From: an uncultured Parabacteroides sp.
GTDB lineage: Bacteria; Bacteroidota; Bacteroidia; Bacteroidales; Tannerellaceae
Reading direction: 5' to 3'
Assembly: GCA_949298575.1 (NCBI GenBank)
Contig: CASFXH010000035.1
Span: 1-32,534 of the forward strand
Length of the DNA stretch: 32,534 nucleotides
A program made the translations under genes and the position numbers. The notes below the pieces were generated by a model. The model searched no databases and was not told the origin of the DNA. It was given only the letters and a program-made list of their open reading frames with translations. Shown here piece by piece: positions 1-8,842 of this stretch (its first letter is position 1; each line of letters starts with the position of its first letter).

Positions 1-1
1 C

Positions 2-313
2 TATTGTGACCATACGGATTTCGAGGGCCATTACCAACAACTGTTCTACGTCATATTCAGCTTGTTGGGCTATTACGTGGACGTGGAAGTCCATACGCCC
101 ACGGGTCGGGTGGACGTGGTGATCCGCACCGCCACCAAGCTCTACCTGGTCGAACTGAAGCTGGACAAAAGCGCCGACGAGGCCATGAGACAGATTGATC
201 TGAAGGAATACCCGAAGCGTTTCGCCCTTTGTGGCTTGCCGATTGTCAAGGTCGGGATCAATTTCGATCGCGAGAAACGGACGCTGGGGGATTGGAAGAT
301 TGTCGAGGAATAA
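2..313 (+). CDS. PD-(D/E)XK nuclease-like protein, C-terminal end (partial)
   Basis: The open frame runs in from the left edge and stops at TAA 311-313, so only about 103 C-terminal residues are visible. They match the C-terminal domain of the Bacteroidetes 'AAA-ATPase-like plus PD-(D/E)XK' proteins (PF09820/PF08011 type). There is a YQQLFYVIFSLLGYYVDVE stretch, then GRVDVVIRTATKLYLVELK, which carries the D...ExK nuclease signature, then a KRFALCG...VGINFD ending. In this family the AAA-like domain lies N-terminal, outside the window. The biological role is unknown; these proteins occur as many paralogues per genome and have been suggested to be mobile or defence-like. An internal TTG/ATG start would give a shorter ORF, but the homologous region clearly begins upstream. 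yraN follows after 49 bases. Confidence 0.8.
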   Translation, partial: YCDHTDFEGHYQQLFYVIFSLLGYYVDVEVHTPTGRVDVVIRTATKLYLVELKLDKSADEAMRQIDLKEYPKRFALCGLPIVKVGINFDREKRTLGDWKIVEE

Positions 314-362
314 CAAATCGCTATTGAACAGGAAAGATTTATTTTCGCGAAAAAGAAAGCGC

Positions 363-728
363 ATGGAAAAGAAAACGGAAATCGGACGGGAAGGAGAACG
401 GGAAGCCCGAGCCTATCTGGAGAAACAAGGCTATCGGATTTTGCATACCAACTGGCATTGGCATCATTTCGAATTGGATATCGTGGCCGAAAAAGACGGT
501 TGGCTAGTCGTGGTCGAAGTGAAGACACGGGGCGAAGATCCCCTCCTCGCGGCTGAAGAAGCGGTAGACCGGAAGAAGATCCGCCGGATCGTGGCGGCGG
601 CCGACGCCTACGTGCGGCACTACAATATCGACTCGCCGGTACGTTTCGACATCGTCACCGTGGCGAGGGACGCGACACGGTCGCGCGTCAACCACCTCGA
701 GGACGCCTTCATGGCTCCATGCGATTAA
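363..728 (+). CDS. YraN/UPF0102 family putative endonuclease
   Basis: A 121-residue protein of the usual size for the UPF0102 (YraN) family, a Holliday-junction-resolvase-like PD-(D/E)XK fold. The start at ATG 363 gives the family N-terminus (MEKKTEIGREGEREARAYL); the longer upstream reading in the same frame overlaps the previous gene and has no family similarity. Nuclease-type residues are E37, D39 (HHFELDIVAEKDG) and the E52-V53-K54 triad of VVVEVKTR. The R-x-G-E-x-x-A-x-x-(Y/L)-L helix is at the N-terminus and a VRFDIVTV strand follows. The function is not established; a role in DNA processing is inferred from the fold. birA begins 22 bases downstream on the same strand, so the two are probably co-transcribed. 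Confidence 0.9.
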   Translation: MEKKTEIGREGEREARAYLEKQGYRILHTNWHWHHFELDIVAEKDGWLVVVEVKTRGEDPLLAAEEAVDRKKIRRIVAAADAYVRHYNIDSPVRFDIVTVARDATRSRVNHLEDAFMAPCD

Positions 729-750
729 AACGGAATTTAAACACGCTTTT

Positions 751-1527
751 ATGAAACAAGATAAGAAAGAAGAAGAGGCGACTCCCCAGATCATTCAGGT
801 GGAGGAAACCACCTCGACCAACAGCCTGCTCCGCGAGCTTATGGCACGCGAACACTTGGCGGAAGAAAGTGTTGTCGTGGCGGATTACCAAAGCGCCGGG
901 CGAGGACAGATTGGCAACAAATGGGAATCGGAACGGGGGCGCAACCTGACGTTCAGCCTCGTAATCTACCCCACCCATGTCCCCGCCAACCGGCAATTCC
1001 TGATTTCGCAAATCGCCGCGCTCAGCGTGAAAGAGACGCTGGAGAGCTATACGGACGAGCTCACGGTCAAATGGCCCAACGACGTTTACTGGCGCGACAA
1101 GAAGATATGCGGAATGCTGATTGAAAACGACTTATCCGGCAACCAACTGTTCAGCTCCATCATTGGAATCGGGATCAACCTGAACCAGCTTATCTTCATT
1201 AGCGACGCGCCCAATCCCGTCTCCATATTCCAAATCACCGAGGAGAAAGTCGATCGCGAAGAAGTCTTGAATCTTTTCCTGACTATCTTTCATGAGTACT
1301 ATACCTACCTGAAAATGGGAGACATTGAGCGAATCCGCACGAATTACTGGTACGCGTTATACCGGCGCGAGGGCTTCTATCCTTACGTGGACAAGGGCGG
1401 AATGTTCGAGGCCGAGATCGAAGCGGTCGAGCTTACGGGTCATTTGCGTCTCCGGACACGGACAGGCGAGTCGCGCCGTTACGCCTTCAAGGAAGTCGCG
1501 TGCGTCTTGCCCCAAGGAAACCTCTAA
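751..1527 (+). CDS. birA: Biotin--[acetyl-CoA-carboxylase] ligase (monofunctional)
   Basis: A 258-residue cytoplasmic enzyme that activates biotin with ATP and transfers it to the lysine of biotin carboxyl carrier proteins. The substrate-contact motif ETTSTNSLL is near residue 19. The biotinyl-AMP loop GRGQIGNKW starts at residue 50, KWPNDVYW is at 107-114 with the following KKICGMLIEN, and IGIGINLNQ follows. The C-terminal SH3-like domain ends GHLRLRTRTGESRRYAFKEV. No winged-helix DNA-binding domain precedes the catalytic core, so this is a group I ligase that should not repress biotin genes. It lies 22 bases after yraN and is the last gene of this rightward group; a hairpin follows the stop. 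Confidence 0.95.
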   Translation: MKQDKKEEEATPQIIQVEETTSTNSLLRELMAREHLAEESVVVADYQSAGRGQIGNKWESERGRNLTFSLVIYPTHVPANRQFLISQIAALSVKETLESYTDELTVKWPNDVYWRDKKICGMLIENDLSGNQLFSSIIGIGINLNQLIFISDAPNPVSIFQITEEKVDREEVLNLFLTIFHEYYTYLKMGDIERIRTNYWYALYRREGFYPYVDKGGMFEAEIEAVELTGHLRLRTRTGESRRYAFKEVACVLPQGNL

Positions 1528-1532
1528 AAATA

Positions 1533-1570
1533 GCGACGGCGGCCCTCCTTCCCAAGGAAAGGAGAGTCGC
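1533..1570. terminator. Candidate hairpin between convergent birA and barrel gene
   Basis: GCGAC at 1533-1537 pairs with GTCGC at 1566-1570. Inside, CTCCTTCC pairs imperfectly with GGAAAGGAG. It lies in the 77-base gap between two convergent genes, where a shared terminator is expected. No clear T-run follows on either strand, so intrinsic termination is uncertain. Confidence 0.35.
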
Positions 1571-1604
1571 CATCTCACAAAACCAGATCCGGATCAAGGG
1601 CTAT

Positions 1605-2252
1605 TCAAAAACGCCAACCGACGTTAATCTGGAAAACCCTGTTACGTGTATCTTTGCCATCCGTGATCGAATGCGTGACGTTTTCACCCACGATGTCGAA
1701 CTCATCTTCCTTGAAGACCGCCAAAAGGCCCAGGTTGTAGTTCGCGTTCACGAACAGTCCACTTTCAAACTGATAACCCGCGCCAAGCATGATCGCCAGA
1801 TCGAAATTGTTCACTAAATCAGTCGTATTCGTCTCGCCCAGCTTCTCTCCCCCATACTCCATCGAGATGTTATCTTTGACATTGAAGCTGAACTGCGGAC
1901 CGACGAAGACATTGAAGCCTTTATAGACATAAGCCTTCGCCAGGACCGGGATGTTCAGGTAATCGTTCTTCATGAACGAGGTCAGATAGTAACCCGCTAA
2001 ATTGCCTTTCAGGTAAGCGCCATGCATCGCGTAGTAAACACCCGTCTCGAGCGCGGCGATCTCGTTCGCGAAAACATATTCCGCGCCCACGCCCACATTG
2101 ATACCCGAACGCGCTTTCGTCTCCAACGCGGAGATATTCGCGAGCGAGAAACCAATCTTCGGCATGAAATGCCACTCTTGAGCCATCGCTCCACGAGGCA
2201 CGAGTATCGCGACCAAGGCCATCGCCCACCAATAAATGATCCTCTTTTTCAT
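1605..2252 (-). CDS. Outer-membrane beta-barrel (porin family/PorT-like) protein
   Basis: A 215-residue exported protein. The first 25 residues (MKKRIIYWWAMALVAILVP...AMAQ) form a signal peptide with an A-x-A-type cleavage site before EWHFMPKIG. The mature part consists of alternating amphipathic strands (KIGFSLANIS, GINVGVGAEYVF, LETGVYYAM, YLNIPVLAKAYV, GFNVFVGPQFSF, LAIMLGAGYQF, GLFVNANYNLGL) and ends in RVFQINVGWRF. The terminal phenylalanine is typical of BamA-assembled barrels. This fits the 'porin family/outer membrane protein beta-barrel' group (PF13568) common in Bacteroidetes. The substrate or role is unknown. The start follows an AGAAGGAAACG ribosome-binding site and lies only 26 bases after the purL stop on the same strand, so it may be read through from purL. 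Confidence 0.85.
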   Translation of the reverse strand: MKKRIIYWWAMALVAILVPRGAMAQEWHFMPKIGFSLANISALETKARSGINVGVGAEYVFANEIAALETGVYYAMHGAYLKGNLAGYYLTSFMKNDYLNIPVLAKAYVYKGFNVFVGPQFSFNVKDNISMEYGGEKLGETNTTDLVNNFDLAIMLGAGYQFESGLFVNANYNLGLLAVFKEDEFDIVGENVTHSITDGKDTRNRVFQINVGWRF

Positions 2253-2278
2253 CGTTTCCTTCTAATTTGATTCATGAA

Positions 2279-5200
2279 TCATTTCGCGCGTACGTTCTCG
2301 ATCCAGCGACGGGCATTGACGAAGGCCTCGATCCACGGGGTCACCTCATCGTTCTTCCGGTTGGCGGGGTAATAACCACATTGCCAAGGGAACATCGCCC
2401 GCTCCAAGTGGGGCATCATCGCCAAATGGCGGCCGTCACTCGAGCAAACGCCAGCCACCGCCCACGGCGAGCCATTCGGATTGGCGGGATAGCCCTCGTA
2501 ATTGTACTTCGCGACGATATGGTAAGCCTTCTCCTCGTAGGGGAAGCCGAACTTGCCTTCGCCATGCGCCACCCACGCGCCGATCTTGCAACCGCTCAAT
2601 GAGCCGAACATCACGGAATGATTCTTCGGGATCTCGAGCGTCACGAAATTCGACTCGAACTTATGGGAATCGTTGTGGAGCATCTTATGCTTCTTCTCAT
2701 GCTCAGGATAAAGCACTTCCAACTCCGCCATCAGCTGGCAACCGTTGCAGATACCCAAGCTCAGCGTATCCTCGCGGGCATAGAAGCGGTCGATCGCCCG
2801 CTTCGCTTTCTCGTTGAAAAGAATGCCGGCCGCCCAGCCTTTCGCGGAACCCAACACGTCGGAATTGGAGAAACCACCGCAGAAGACGATCATGTTCACG
2901 TCCTCCAACGTCTCTCGCCCGCTCGCCAAGTCGGTCATGTGCACGTCTTTCACGTCGAAGCCCGCCAAGTAGAGAGCGTAAGCGGTCTCCCGCTCACATT
3001 GGCAACCTTTCTCCCGGATCACGGCGGCCCGGATGCCACTCCGTTCCTTCCGGTCGAACGTCAAGCCGAAGCTGGCCAACTTGCCGGTGAAATTCTTTGG
3101 ATACTTGAACTCCAGCGGTTGCATCTTGTAGTTCTCGAAGCGATTGCCCGCGCACGTGCTGCCGCTCTGTTGGATATCGAGCTTATAAGAAGATTGGTAC
3201 CAGACATCACGCATATAGTCGATGCCGAAATGGTATCGCACGCCATCTTTGGACACCAGGATGTGGCGTTCGTTGGTCGGATGGCCGATCTCGGCGAAGC
3301 CTACGCCCCTGTCGTTCATCAGTTCCTCGAAAGCTTTCCGGTCTTTTACTTGGACGATGATACCCGGATTCTCCGAGAAAAGGATCTTCACGATATCCGT
3401 TTCCTCGAGCCCGTTCAGGTTCACCAGAAGGCCGCCTTCCACGTTCGCGAAGCACATCTCGAGCAAAGTCGTGATCAAACCACCGGCGGAGATGTCGTGT
3501 CCCGCCAAGATCAGATCCTGGCGAATCGCCTCTTGCACCGCCTCGAACGCGTCGACGAAGTAATCGGCGTCCTTCACGGTCGGCACCTCGTCGCCCAAGC
3601 GATTCAAGGTTTGCGCCAAGGCGGAACCGCCCAAGGTCAGGGCGTCGAACGAGAAATCGATATAATAAATATTGGTATGGCAATCACGCGTCAGGACTGG
3701 CGAGACGATCTTCTTCACGTCGCTCACCTCCGCCCCGGCCGAGATGATCACCGTACCCGGAGCCAGCACCTTGTCGTCGCCATATTTCTGGGTCATCGAC
3801 AGGGAGTCTTTCCCGGTCGGGATATTGATGCCTAAAGCGATGGCGAAATCGGACGCCGCCTGGACCGCTTGATAGAGCCGGGCGTCCTCGCCCTCATTGC
3901 GGCAGGGCCACATCCAGTTGGCGCTCAAAGAAACGCTCGCCAAGCCTTCCGCCAGCGGCGCGAAGACGATGTTGGTCAGCGCCTCGGCGATCGCCATCAC
4001 CGAACCGGCGGCCGGATCGACCAGCGCCACTTGCGGCGCGTGCCCGATCGCGGTCGCGATTCCCGCCTTGCCCCGGTAGTCGAGCGCCACGGCGCCCAAG
4101 TCGCTCAACGGCAATTGCAACTCGCCTTGGCATTGCTGACGGGCGACCTTGCCCGTGACCGAGCGGTCGACCTTGTTCGTCAACCAGTCCTTGCAAGCGA
4201 CGGCCTCCAGCTGAAGGACGTTCTCCAGGTAATGGTGCAATTCCGATTCCTTGTAAACGACGGGTTGATAGGTCTCCGCCACCGTATGGTCGCGCATGAT
4301 CGTGCGGGGCGGCTTGCCAAACATGTATTCCAATTTAATATCGATCGGCTTCACGCCATCCGCCTGCTCGAAGACGAACTTCATGTCGTCGGTCGTCTCG
4401 CCCACGACATACATCGGCGCCCGCTCGCGGTCGGCTATGCGGCGCACGCGATCGACGTCTTTCTCTTCCAGCAACAAGCCCATCCGTTCCTGGCTCTCGT
4501 TGCCGATAATCTCTTTGGCGGAAAGGGTCGGGTCGCCAATCGGCAACTTGCTCATGTCGATATGCCCGCCGGTCGCTTCCACCAATTCCGAAAGGCAGTT
4601 CAAATGGCCACCCGCGCCATGATCGTGGATCGAGACGATGGGATTATCGTCCGACTCGGCGATGGTTCGGATCACGTTCGCCACCCGCTTCTGCATCTCC
4701 GGGTTGGCCCGTTGCACGGCGTTCAGCTCGATGCCGCTCGTGTATTGCCCCGTATTGACCGACGAGACGGCGCCGCCGCCCATACCGATCCGGTAATTAT
4801 CGCCGCCTAAGACCACGACTTCCTCGCCCGGCTTCGGATCGCCTTTCAGGGCGTCGCGCTTATTGGCCATGCCCACGCCGCCGGCCAGCATGATCACCTT
4901 GTCGTAGGCGTATTTCTTCTGGTTTTCCTCATGCTCGAATGTCAGGACCGAGCCGCAGATCAGCGGTTGCCCGAACTTGTTGCCGAAATCGGACGCGCCG
5001 TTCGAGGCTTTGATCAAGATCTGCTCGGGCGTCTGGTAGAGCCAAGGCCGGGGGTCGAGGATCCGCTCCCACTCGCGGGCGCCCTCCGTCCGGGGATAGG
5101 CCGTCATATAGACCGCCGTTCCCGCCAGGGGCCACGAGGCTTTCCCGCCGCCCAGCCGGTCGCGGATCTCGCCGCCCGAACCGGTCGCCGCCCCGTTGAA

Positions 5201-5971
5201 CGGCTCGACCGTCGTCGGGAAGTTGTGCGTCTCCGCTTTCAGCGAAAGCACCGTCTCCACGGGTTTCGCCTCGTAGAAGTCTGGCCGGTCGCCGCTCGCC
5301 GGGGCGAATTGCTCCACGACGGGGCCGGCGTTGAAAGCCACGTTATCCTTATAGGCGGAAACCAGGTTGTTCGGGTTTTCCGCCGACGTTTTCTTGATCA
5401 GGTTGAAAAGGGAACTTTCCTTCTCCTCGCCATCGATGATGAAGGTCCCGCCGAAAATCTTGTGGCGGCAATGCTCCGAATTGACTTGCGAGAAGCCGAA
5501 GACCTCGCTATCGGTCAGCCCCCGTCCCAGCTTCGCGCTCACCTCGTTCAGGTAGGCGATCTCCTCGGGGCTCAGCGCCAAGCCCTCTTGCTGGTTGTAG
5601 GCTTCCAAGTCGTCGATGTAAACGATGGGGTCGGGCCGCTTGTCGATGGTGAAGATCGCCTGGTCCAGGCCGTCGTAGACGCGTTGCAACATGGGGTCGT
5701 GCGCCGCCTCGCCCGACGAGACCGGGAAATATTCCTCGATACGCCCGATGCCCTCGAGGCCCATGTTCTGGGTGATCTCCACGGCGTTCGTGCTCCACGG
5801 GGTAATCATCTCGCGGCGAGGGCCGACAAACCAGCCCGACATGGTTTCCGCCCCGACCGGTGTCGCGCCGCTGAACAGCCACACCAGCTTTTGGGTATCC
5901 TCTTCTGAGAACGGCCGCTGGCTCTCTACCGCGAGCACCGTTCGTGTGGGGGATTGAAAGAATAGAATCAT
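2279..5971 (-). CDS. purL: Phosphoribosylformylglycinamidine synthase, large fused type
   Basis: A 1230-residue enzyme of the fourth step of purine synthesis: FGAR + Gln + ATP gives FGAM. It is the single-chain form, with PurS-like, PurL synthase and PurQ glutaminase parts fused. The signature FSQVNSEHCRHKIF is at about 160-173, and KAETHNFPTTVEPFNGAATGSGGEIRD starts at 245. The second AIRS half contains LSANWMWPC and INIPTGKDSLSM. The C-terminal glutaminase has the nucleophile C1075 in LGICNGCQ and the His/Glu pair H1188/E1190 in MPHLER. The glutaminase triad is complete, and the length is close to the roughly 1230-1300 residues usual for this class. Leftward transcription has a likely promoter about 60-65 bases upstream. 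Several long open frames antisense to it are shadows of its codon bias. Confidence 0.97.
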   Translation of the reverse strand: MILFFQSPTRTVLAVESQRPFSEEDTQKLVWLFSGATPVGAETMSGWFVGPRREMITPWSTNAVEITQNMGLEGIGRIEEYFPVSSGEAAHDPMLQRVYDGLDQAIFTIDKRPDPIVYIDDLEAYNQQEGLALSPEEIAYLNEVSAKLGRGLTDSEVFGFSQVNSEHCRHKIFGGTFIIDGEEKESSLFNLIKKTSAENPNNLVSAYKDNVAFNAGPVVEQFAPASGDRPDFYEAKPVETVLSLKAETHNFPTTVEPFNGAATGSGGEIRDRLGGGKASWPLAGTAVYMTAYPRTEGAREWERILDPRPWLYQTPEQILIKASNGASDFGNKFGQPLICGSVLTFEHEENQKKYAYDKVIMLAGGVGMANKRDALKGDPKPGEEVVVLGGDNYRIGMGGGAVSSVNTGQYTSGIELNAVQRANPEMQKRVANVIRTIAESDDNPIVSIHDHGAGGHLNCLSELVEATGGHIDMSKLPIGDPTLSAKEIIGNESQERMGLLLEEKDVDRVRRIADRERAPMYVVGETTDDMKFVFEQADGVKPIDIKLEYMFGKPPRTIMRDHTVAETYQPVVYKESELHHYLENVLQLEAVACKDWLTNKVDRSVTGKVARQQCQGELQLPLSDLGAVALDYRGKAGIATAIGHAPQVALVDPAAGSVMAIAEALTNIVFAPLAEGLASVSLSANWMWPCRNEGEDARLYQAVQAASDFAIALGINIPTGKDSLSMTQKYGDDKVLAPGTVIISAGAEVSDVKKIVSPVLTRDCHTNIYYIDFSFDALTLGGSALAQTLNRLGDEVPTVKDADYFVDAFEAVQEAIRQDLILAGHDISAGGLITTLLEMCFANVEGGLLVNLNGLEETDIVKILFSENPGIIVQVKDRKAFEELMNDRGVGFAEIGHPTNERHILVSKDGVRYHFGIDYMRDVWYQSSYKLDIQQSGSTCAGNRFENYKMQPLEFKYPKNFTGKLASFGLTFDRKERSGIRAAVIREKGCQCERETAYALYLAGFDVKDVHMTDLASGRETLEDVNMIVFCGGFSNSDVLGSAKGWAAGILFNEKAKRAIDRFYAREDTLSLGICNGCQLMAELEVLYPEHEKKHKMLHNDSHKFESNFVTLEIPKNHSVMFGSLSGCKIGAWVAHGEGKFGFPYEEKAYHIVAKYNYEGYPANPNGSPWAVAGVCSSDGRHLAMMPHLERAMFPWQCGYYPANRKNDEVTPWIEAFVNARRWIENVRAK

Positions 5972-6029
5972 ATTCGTTGAGTTGTTTTAGAATTTTCGGT
6001 ATAGGCTTTCGCCATTCTGTTATTGTTCG

Positions 6030-6037
6030 CGAAGATA
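6030..6037 (-). promoter_or_regulatory. Candidate Bacteroidetes -7 box upstream of purL
   Basis: On the minus strand this reads TATCTTCG, one mismatch from TAnnTTTG, with the ATG about 59 bases downstream. I do not see a convincing TTTG at -33. The rest of the gap up to about 6130 has no gene. Confidence 0.4.
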
Positions 6038-6150
6038 GCGATTTGTTTGGGAACATCGCCGCGAACGGGTGGGGATAATCCCGCCAACCCTTCCCGACCC
6101 TTTCCCAAATCCGCCCCATCTTGTCGGGGCCTTCCGGGGGGAAGGACGAC

Positions 6151-6364
6151 TTGAAAATATTTTATCGGACCATTCCTTGAAATATTCTTATTTAAAAAAA
6201 TTTCATCCTGACCTTCTTTGAAATATCCTTATTTGAAAATATTTCATCCTAGACTTCCTTGAAATATTCTTATTTGAAAATATTTCATCCTGGACTTCCT
6301 TGAAATATTCTTATTTGAAAATATTTCATCCTGGACTTCCTTGAAATATTCTTATCCAAAAAAA
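6151..6364. repeat. 41-bp tandem repeat array, AT-rich hairpin units
   Basis: Five consecutive units start at 6172, 6213, 6254, 6295 and 6336, each exactly 41 bp apart. Units 3 and 4 are identical; units 1 and 2 differ by a few bases; unit 5 decays after about 21 bases into the following terminator. A degenerate partial copy precedes them at 6151-6171. Each unit contains GAAATATT and AATATTTC separated by about 10 bases, a perfect 8-bp inverted repeat, followed by a CATCCTGGACTTCC-like linker. The period is not a multiple of three and no reading frame survives. Together with the promoter to the left and the terminator to the right, this accounts for most of the 475-base gap between purL and the DUF4833 gene. 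Confidence 0.9.
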
Positions 6365-6412
6365 ATCTCACGAGACCAAGATTGGGAAAATCCGACCCCG
6401 TGAGATTTTTTT
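6359..6412 (-). terminator. Strong hairpin terminator downstream of the argS unit
   Basis: AAAAAAATCTCACG (6359-6372) is exactly complementary to CGTGAGATTTTTTT (6399-6412). This gives a 14-bp stem with A- and T-tracts at its base, which can work in both directions. The last gene of the leftward argS unit stops at 6447, 35 bases away, so on the minus strand this is its natural terminator. Confidence 0.8.
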
Positions 6413-6446
6413 GAGCCCATCCCTCAACCGGGAAAGCCCCACGCGT

Positions 6447-6983
6447 TTAGCGGCTGATCCGCTCGGTCAGCGCCGAGCCATCCTCCAAGCTCTCGCCCCG
6501 CAGCTCGACGTACTCGACGCTCAACGGGTTGTGGGGAGAAGCCTTCACGTAGAGCTCGCGCAAAATGCCGGCCCGCCCGCCGATCAGGAGCGCGCAAACG
6601 TAGTGCCCTTTCTCGCGCCGAAGCAGCAACGAGCGGTCGGGATAGGCCGTGAGCGAGATGTAGCAGCCCTCGTCCGCGATCCTGTCCAGCTTGTAGCCAT
6701 AGGCCATTTTCCGCTGGAAATAATTCAAGCCGTTCGTCTCGCCCGGATGCTCCTCGCGGTTGACCCAATAGACTTTCACGGGGTCTTCCGTGTCGAGCTG
6801 CCCGTCGGCCGTCAAGCGGACGTCGTAGCAGACCAGGTTGCGGTTCACGCTGCGCGAGATATGGAACAACCGTTCCTCCGTCGGGTAGGCGCTCGTCCGG
6901 GGATCCGCCGCTTCCAGCCGGAGGGAAAGGCACAAGGCGCATACGGTGAAAAAAAGGCGCGGGAGCCATGTTTTCCGTCTCAT
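6447..6983 (-). CDS. Secreted DUF4833-type protein of unknown function
   Basis: 178 residues from ATG 6983. This start has a GAAGGA ribosome-binding site and opens directly on a signal peptide (MRRKTWLPRLFFTVCALCLSLRLEA). An in-frame ATG at 7022 would overlap the argS stop and put 13 charged residues before the signal. The mature part contains NLVCYDVRLTADGQLDTEDP, VKVYWVNREEHPGETNGL, FQRKMAYGYK and a strand-rich end with ISLTAYPDRSLLLRR. I associate this pattern (..V.YD.....G.L....P..VYW......G....L...Q...AYG) with the DUF4833 family from memory. The biochemical role is unknown. It starts 35 bases after argS on the same strand and is probably co-transcribed with it. Confidence 0.7.
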   Translation of the reverse strand: MRRKTWLPRLFFTVCALCLSLRLEAADPRTSAYPTEERLFHISRSVNRNLVCYDVRLTADGQLDTEDPVKVYWVNREEHPGETNGLNYFQRKMAYGYKLDRIADEGCYISLTAYPDRSLLLRREKGHYVCALLIGGRAGILRELYVKASPHNPLSVEYVELRGESLEDGSALTERISR

Positions 6984-7018
6984 TTCCTTCGTCTTTTTGG
7001 GGAAAAATCGCGTCCCGA

Positions 7019-8812
7019 TCACATCCGTTCAGGCACGTCGATGCCCAGCAACGCCATGCCGTTCTTGACGACCTTCGCCACGTTGGCCGAGAGCGTCAGG
7101 CGGAAGAGCCTCAAATCGGCGTCCGTCTCCCGAAGGATCGAGAAATCGTGATAGAACTGGTTGTATTCCTTGACCAAATCATAAACGTAATTCGCCACGC
7201 ACGCCGGGCTGTAGAGGCGTCCCGCCTCGCGGACGATCGCCGCGAAATCGGCCACGGCCTGGATCAGGTGCTCTTCTTTCTCCGAGATCTGGACGTGGGT
7301 CGGCAGCGCGTCGGGCAACGCGATGCCCTGCTCGGCCGCCTTGCGCAAGACGGAGCGGACGCGGGCGTAAGTATATTGGATAAAGGAGCCCGTGTTGCCA
7401 TTGAAGTCGATGGATTCCTTGGGGTTGAAGGTCATGTTCTTGCGCGGGTCGACCTTCAGGATGAAATATTTCAGCGAGCCGAGGCCCACGACGCGGGCGA
7501 TGCGCTCCACCTCGTCGGGCGTCATCTCGCTGCCTTTGCCGAGCTCGTTCGCGATGTCGCGGGCGGTGTTGATCATCTCCTCCATCAGGTCGTCGGCGTC
7601 GACCACCGTTCCCTCGCGGCTTTTCATCTTCCCCTCGGGCAGCTCGACCATGCCATACGAGAAATGGATCAAGCCCTTTCCGAAGGCGAAGCCCAATTTG
7701 TCCAGAAGGATCGAAAGCACTTGGAAATGGTAGTTCTGCTCGTTGCCCACCACGTAGATCATCTTGTCGATGGGGTAATCATCGAAACGCAACTTGGCCG
7801 TGCCGATGTCTTGCGTCATGTAGACCGACGTCCCGTCGGAGCGGAGCAAGAGCTTCTCGTCGAGGCCCTCCTTCGTCAGGTCGGCCCAGACGGAGCCGTC
7901 GTCGCGCCGGTAGAAGATGCCTTTCTCCAAGCCTTCCAGGACTTTTTTCTTGCCTTCCAAGTAAGTTTCCGACTCGTAATAGATCTTATCGAAATCGACG
8001 CCCAGCGTCCGGTAGGTCTCATCGAAGCCGGCATAAACCCAGCTGTTCATCGTCCGCCAGAGCGCGCGGACTTCCTCGTCGCCCGCCTCCCATTTGCGGA
8101 GCATCTCGCGGGCCTCGTTCATGAGGGGGGAAGCGGCCTCGGCTTCCTCTTTCGTCATGCCTTTCGCCTCCAGCGCGGCGGTCTCTTCTTTCAATTTATT
8201 GCTGAACAAGACGTAGAAATCGCCGATCAGATGGTCGCCCTTCTTGCCGGCTTTCTCGGGCGTGACGCCATCGCCCCATTTCTGCCAAGCCAGCATGGAT
8301 TTGCAAATGTGAATGCCGCGGTCGTTCACGATATTGGTCTTGACGATCTTGTTGCCGTTCGCCTCCAGGATCTTGGCCAAGCTATAGCCCAAAAGGTTGT
8401 TGCGCACGTGCCCCAAGTGGAGCGGCTTGTTGGTGTTGGGGGAAGAATATTCGATCATGACCAGGGGCGACGCTTCCGTCGGCGCGATCAAGCCGTAATT
8501 CGCCTGCCGGTTGATCTCGTTCAACAACTCGATCCACGGCGCGCTCGCGATCGTCAAGTTCAAGAATCCCTTGATCACGTTAAACTCGGCGATGGCCGGC
8601 TCGTTTTGGCGCAAATAGTCGCCGATCTCCTGGGCCGTCTGCTCCGGTCCTTTCCTTGAAGCCTTGAGGAAGGGGAAAACCACCACGGTGAGATGGCCCT
8701 TGAATTCCTTCTTGGTTTTCTGCAACTGGACTTGGCTCTCGGCCACGTCAGCGCCATATAAATCCTTAATCCCGGCGACAATCGCCCGGGTAATCCGTTG
8801 TTCGATAAACAT
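7019..8812 (-). CDS. argS: Arginine--tRNA ligase
   Basis: A 597-residue class I aminoacyl-tRNA synthetase charging tRNA-Arg in the cytoplasm. The N-terminal Add-1 domain (residues 1-100) leads to EYSSPNTNKPLHLGHVRNN, with the HIGH-type signature HLGHVR at 132-137. The KMSKS-like loop is GKMKSREGTVVDADDL, as usual for ArgRS. The C-terminal anticodon-binding helices end in LLGIDVPERM, the typical family ending. ATG 8812 was chosen because GGAAAGGT lies directly upstream and the family N-terminus (MFIEQRITRAI) begins here. The 24-codon extension to 8884 runs through the promoter region and has no family similarity. It is divergent from the rhomboid unit across a 124-base gap. Confidence 0.96.
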   Translation of the reverse strand: MFIEQRITRAIVAGIKDLYGADVAESQVQLQKTKKEFKGHLTVVVFPFLKASRKGPEQTAQEIGDYLRQNEPAIAEFNVIKGFLNLTIASAPWIELLNEINRQANYGLIAPTEASPLVMIEYSSPNTNKPLHLGHVRNNLLGYSLAKILEANGNKIVKTNIVNDRGIHICKSMLAWQKWGDGVTPEKAGKKGDHLIGDFYVLFSNKLKEETAALEAKGMTKEEAEAASPLMNEAREMLRKWEAGDEEVRALWRTMNSWVYAGFDETYRTLGVDFDKIYYESETYLEGKKKVLEGLEKGIFYRRDDGSVWADLTKEGLDEKLLLRSDGTSVYMTQDIGTAKLRFDDYPIDKMIYVVGNEQNYHFQVLSILLDKLGFAFGKGLIHFSYGMVELPEGKMKSREGTVVDADDLMEEMINTARDIANELGKGSEMTPDEVERIARVVGLGSLKYFILKVDPRKNMTFNPKESIDFNGNTGSFIQYTYARVRSVLRKAAEQGIALPDALPTHVQISEKEEHLIQAVADFAAIVREAGRLYSPACVANYVYDLVKEYNQFYHDFSILRETDADLRLFRLTLSANVAKVVKNGMALLGIDVPERM

Positions 8813-8842
8813 ACCTTTCCGAAATCTAATGTTTTGCGCTCG

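Noticed and set aside
2618-5908. Long plus-strand open frames (up to 405 codons) across purL
   Set aside because: They are antisense shadows of a GC-rich, strongly biased gene. purL has all synthase and glutaminase motifs in the minus-strand frame.
6968-8659. 563-codon plus-strand open frame
   Set aside because: It is entirely antisense to argS and has no domain; argS has HIGH and KMSKS-type motifs.
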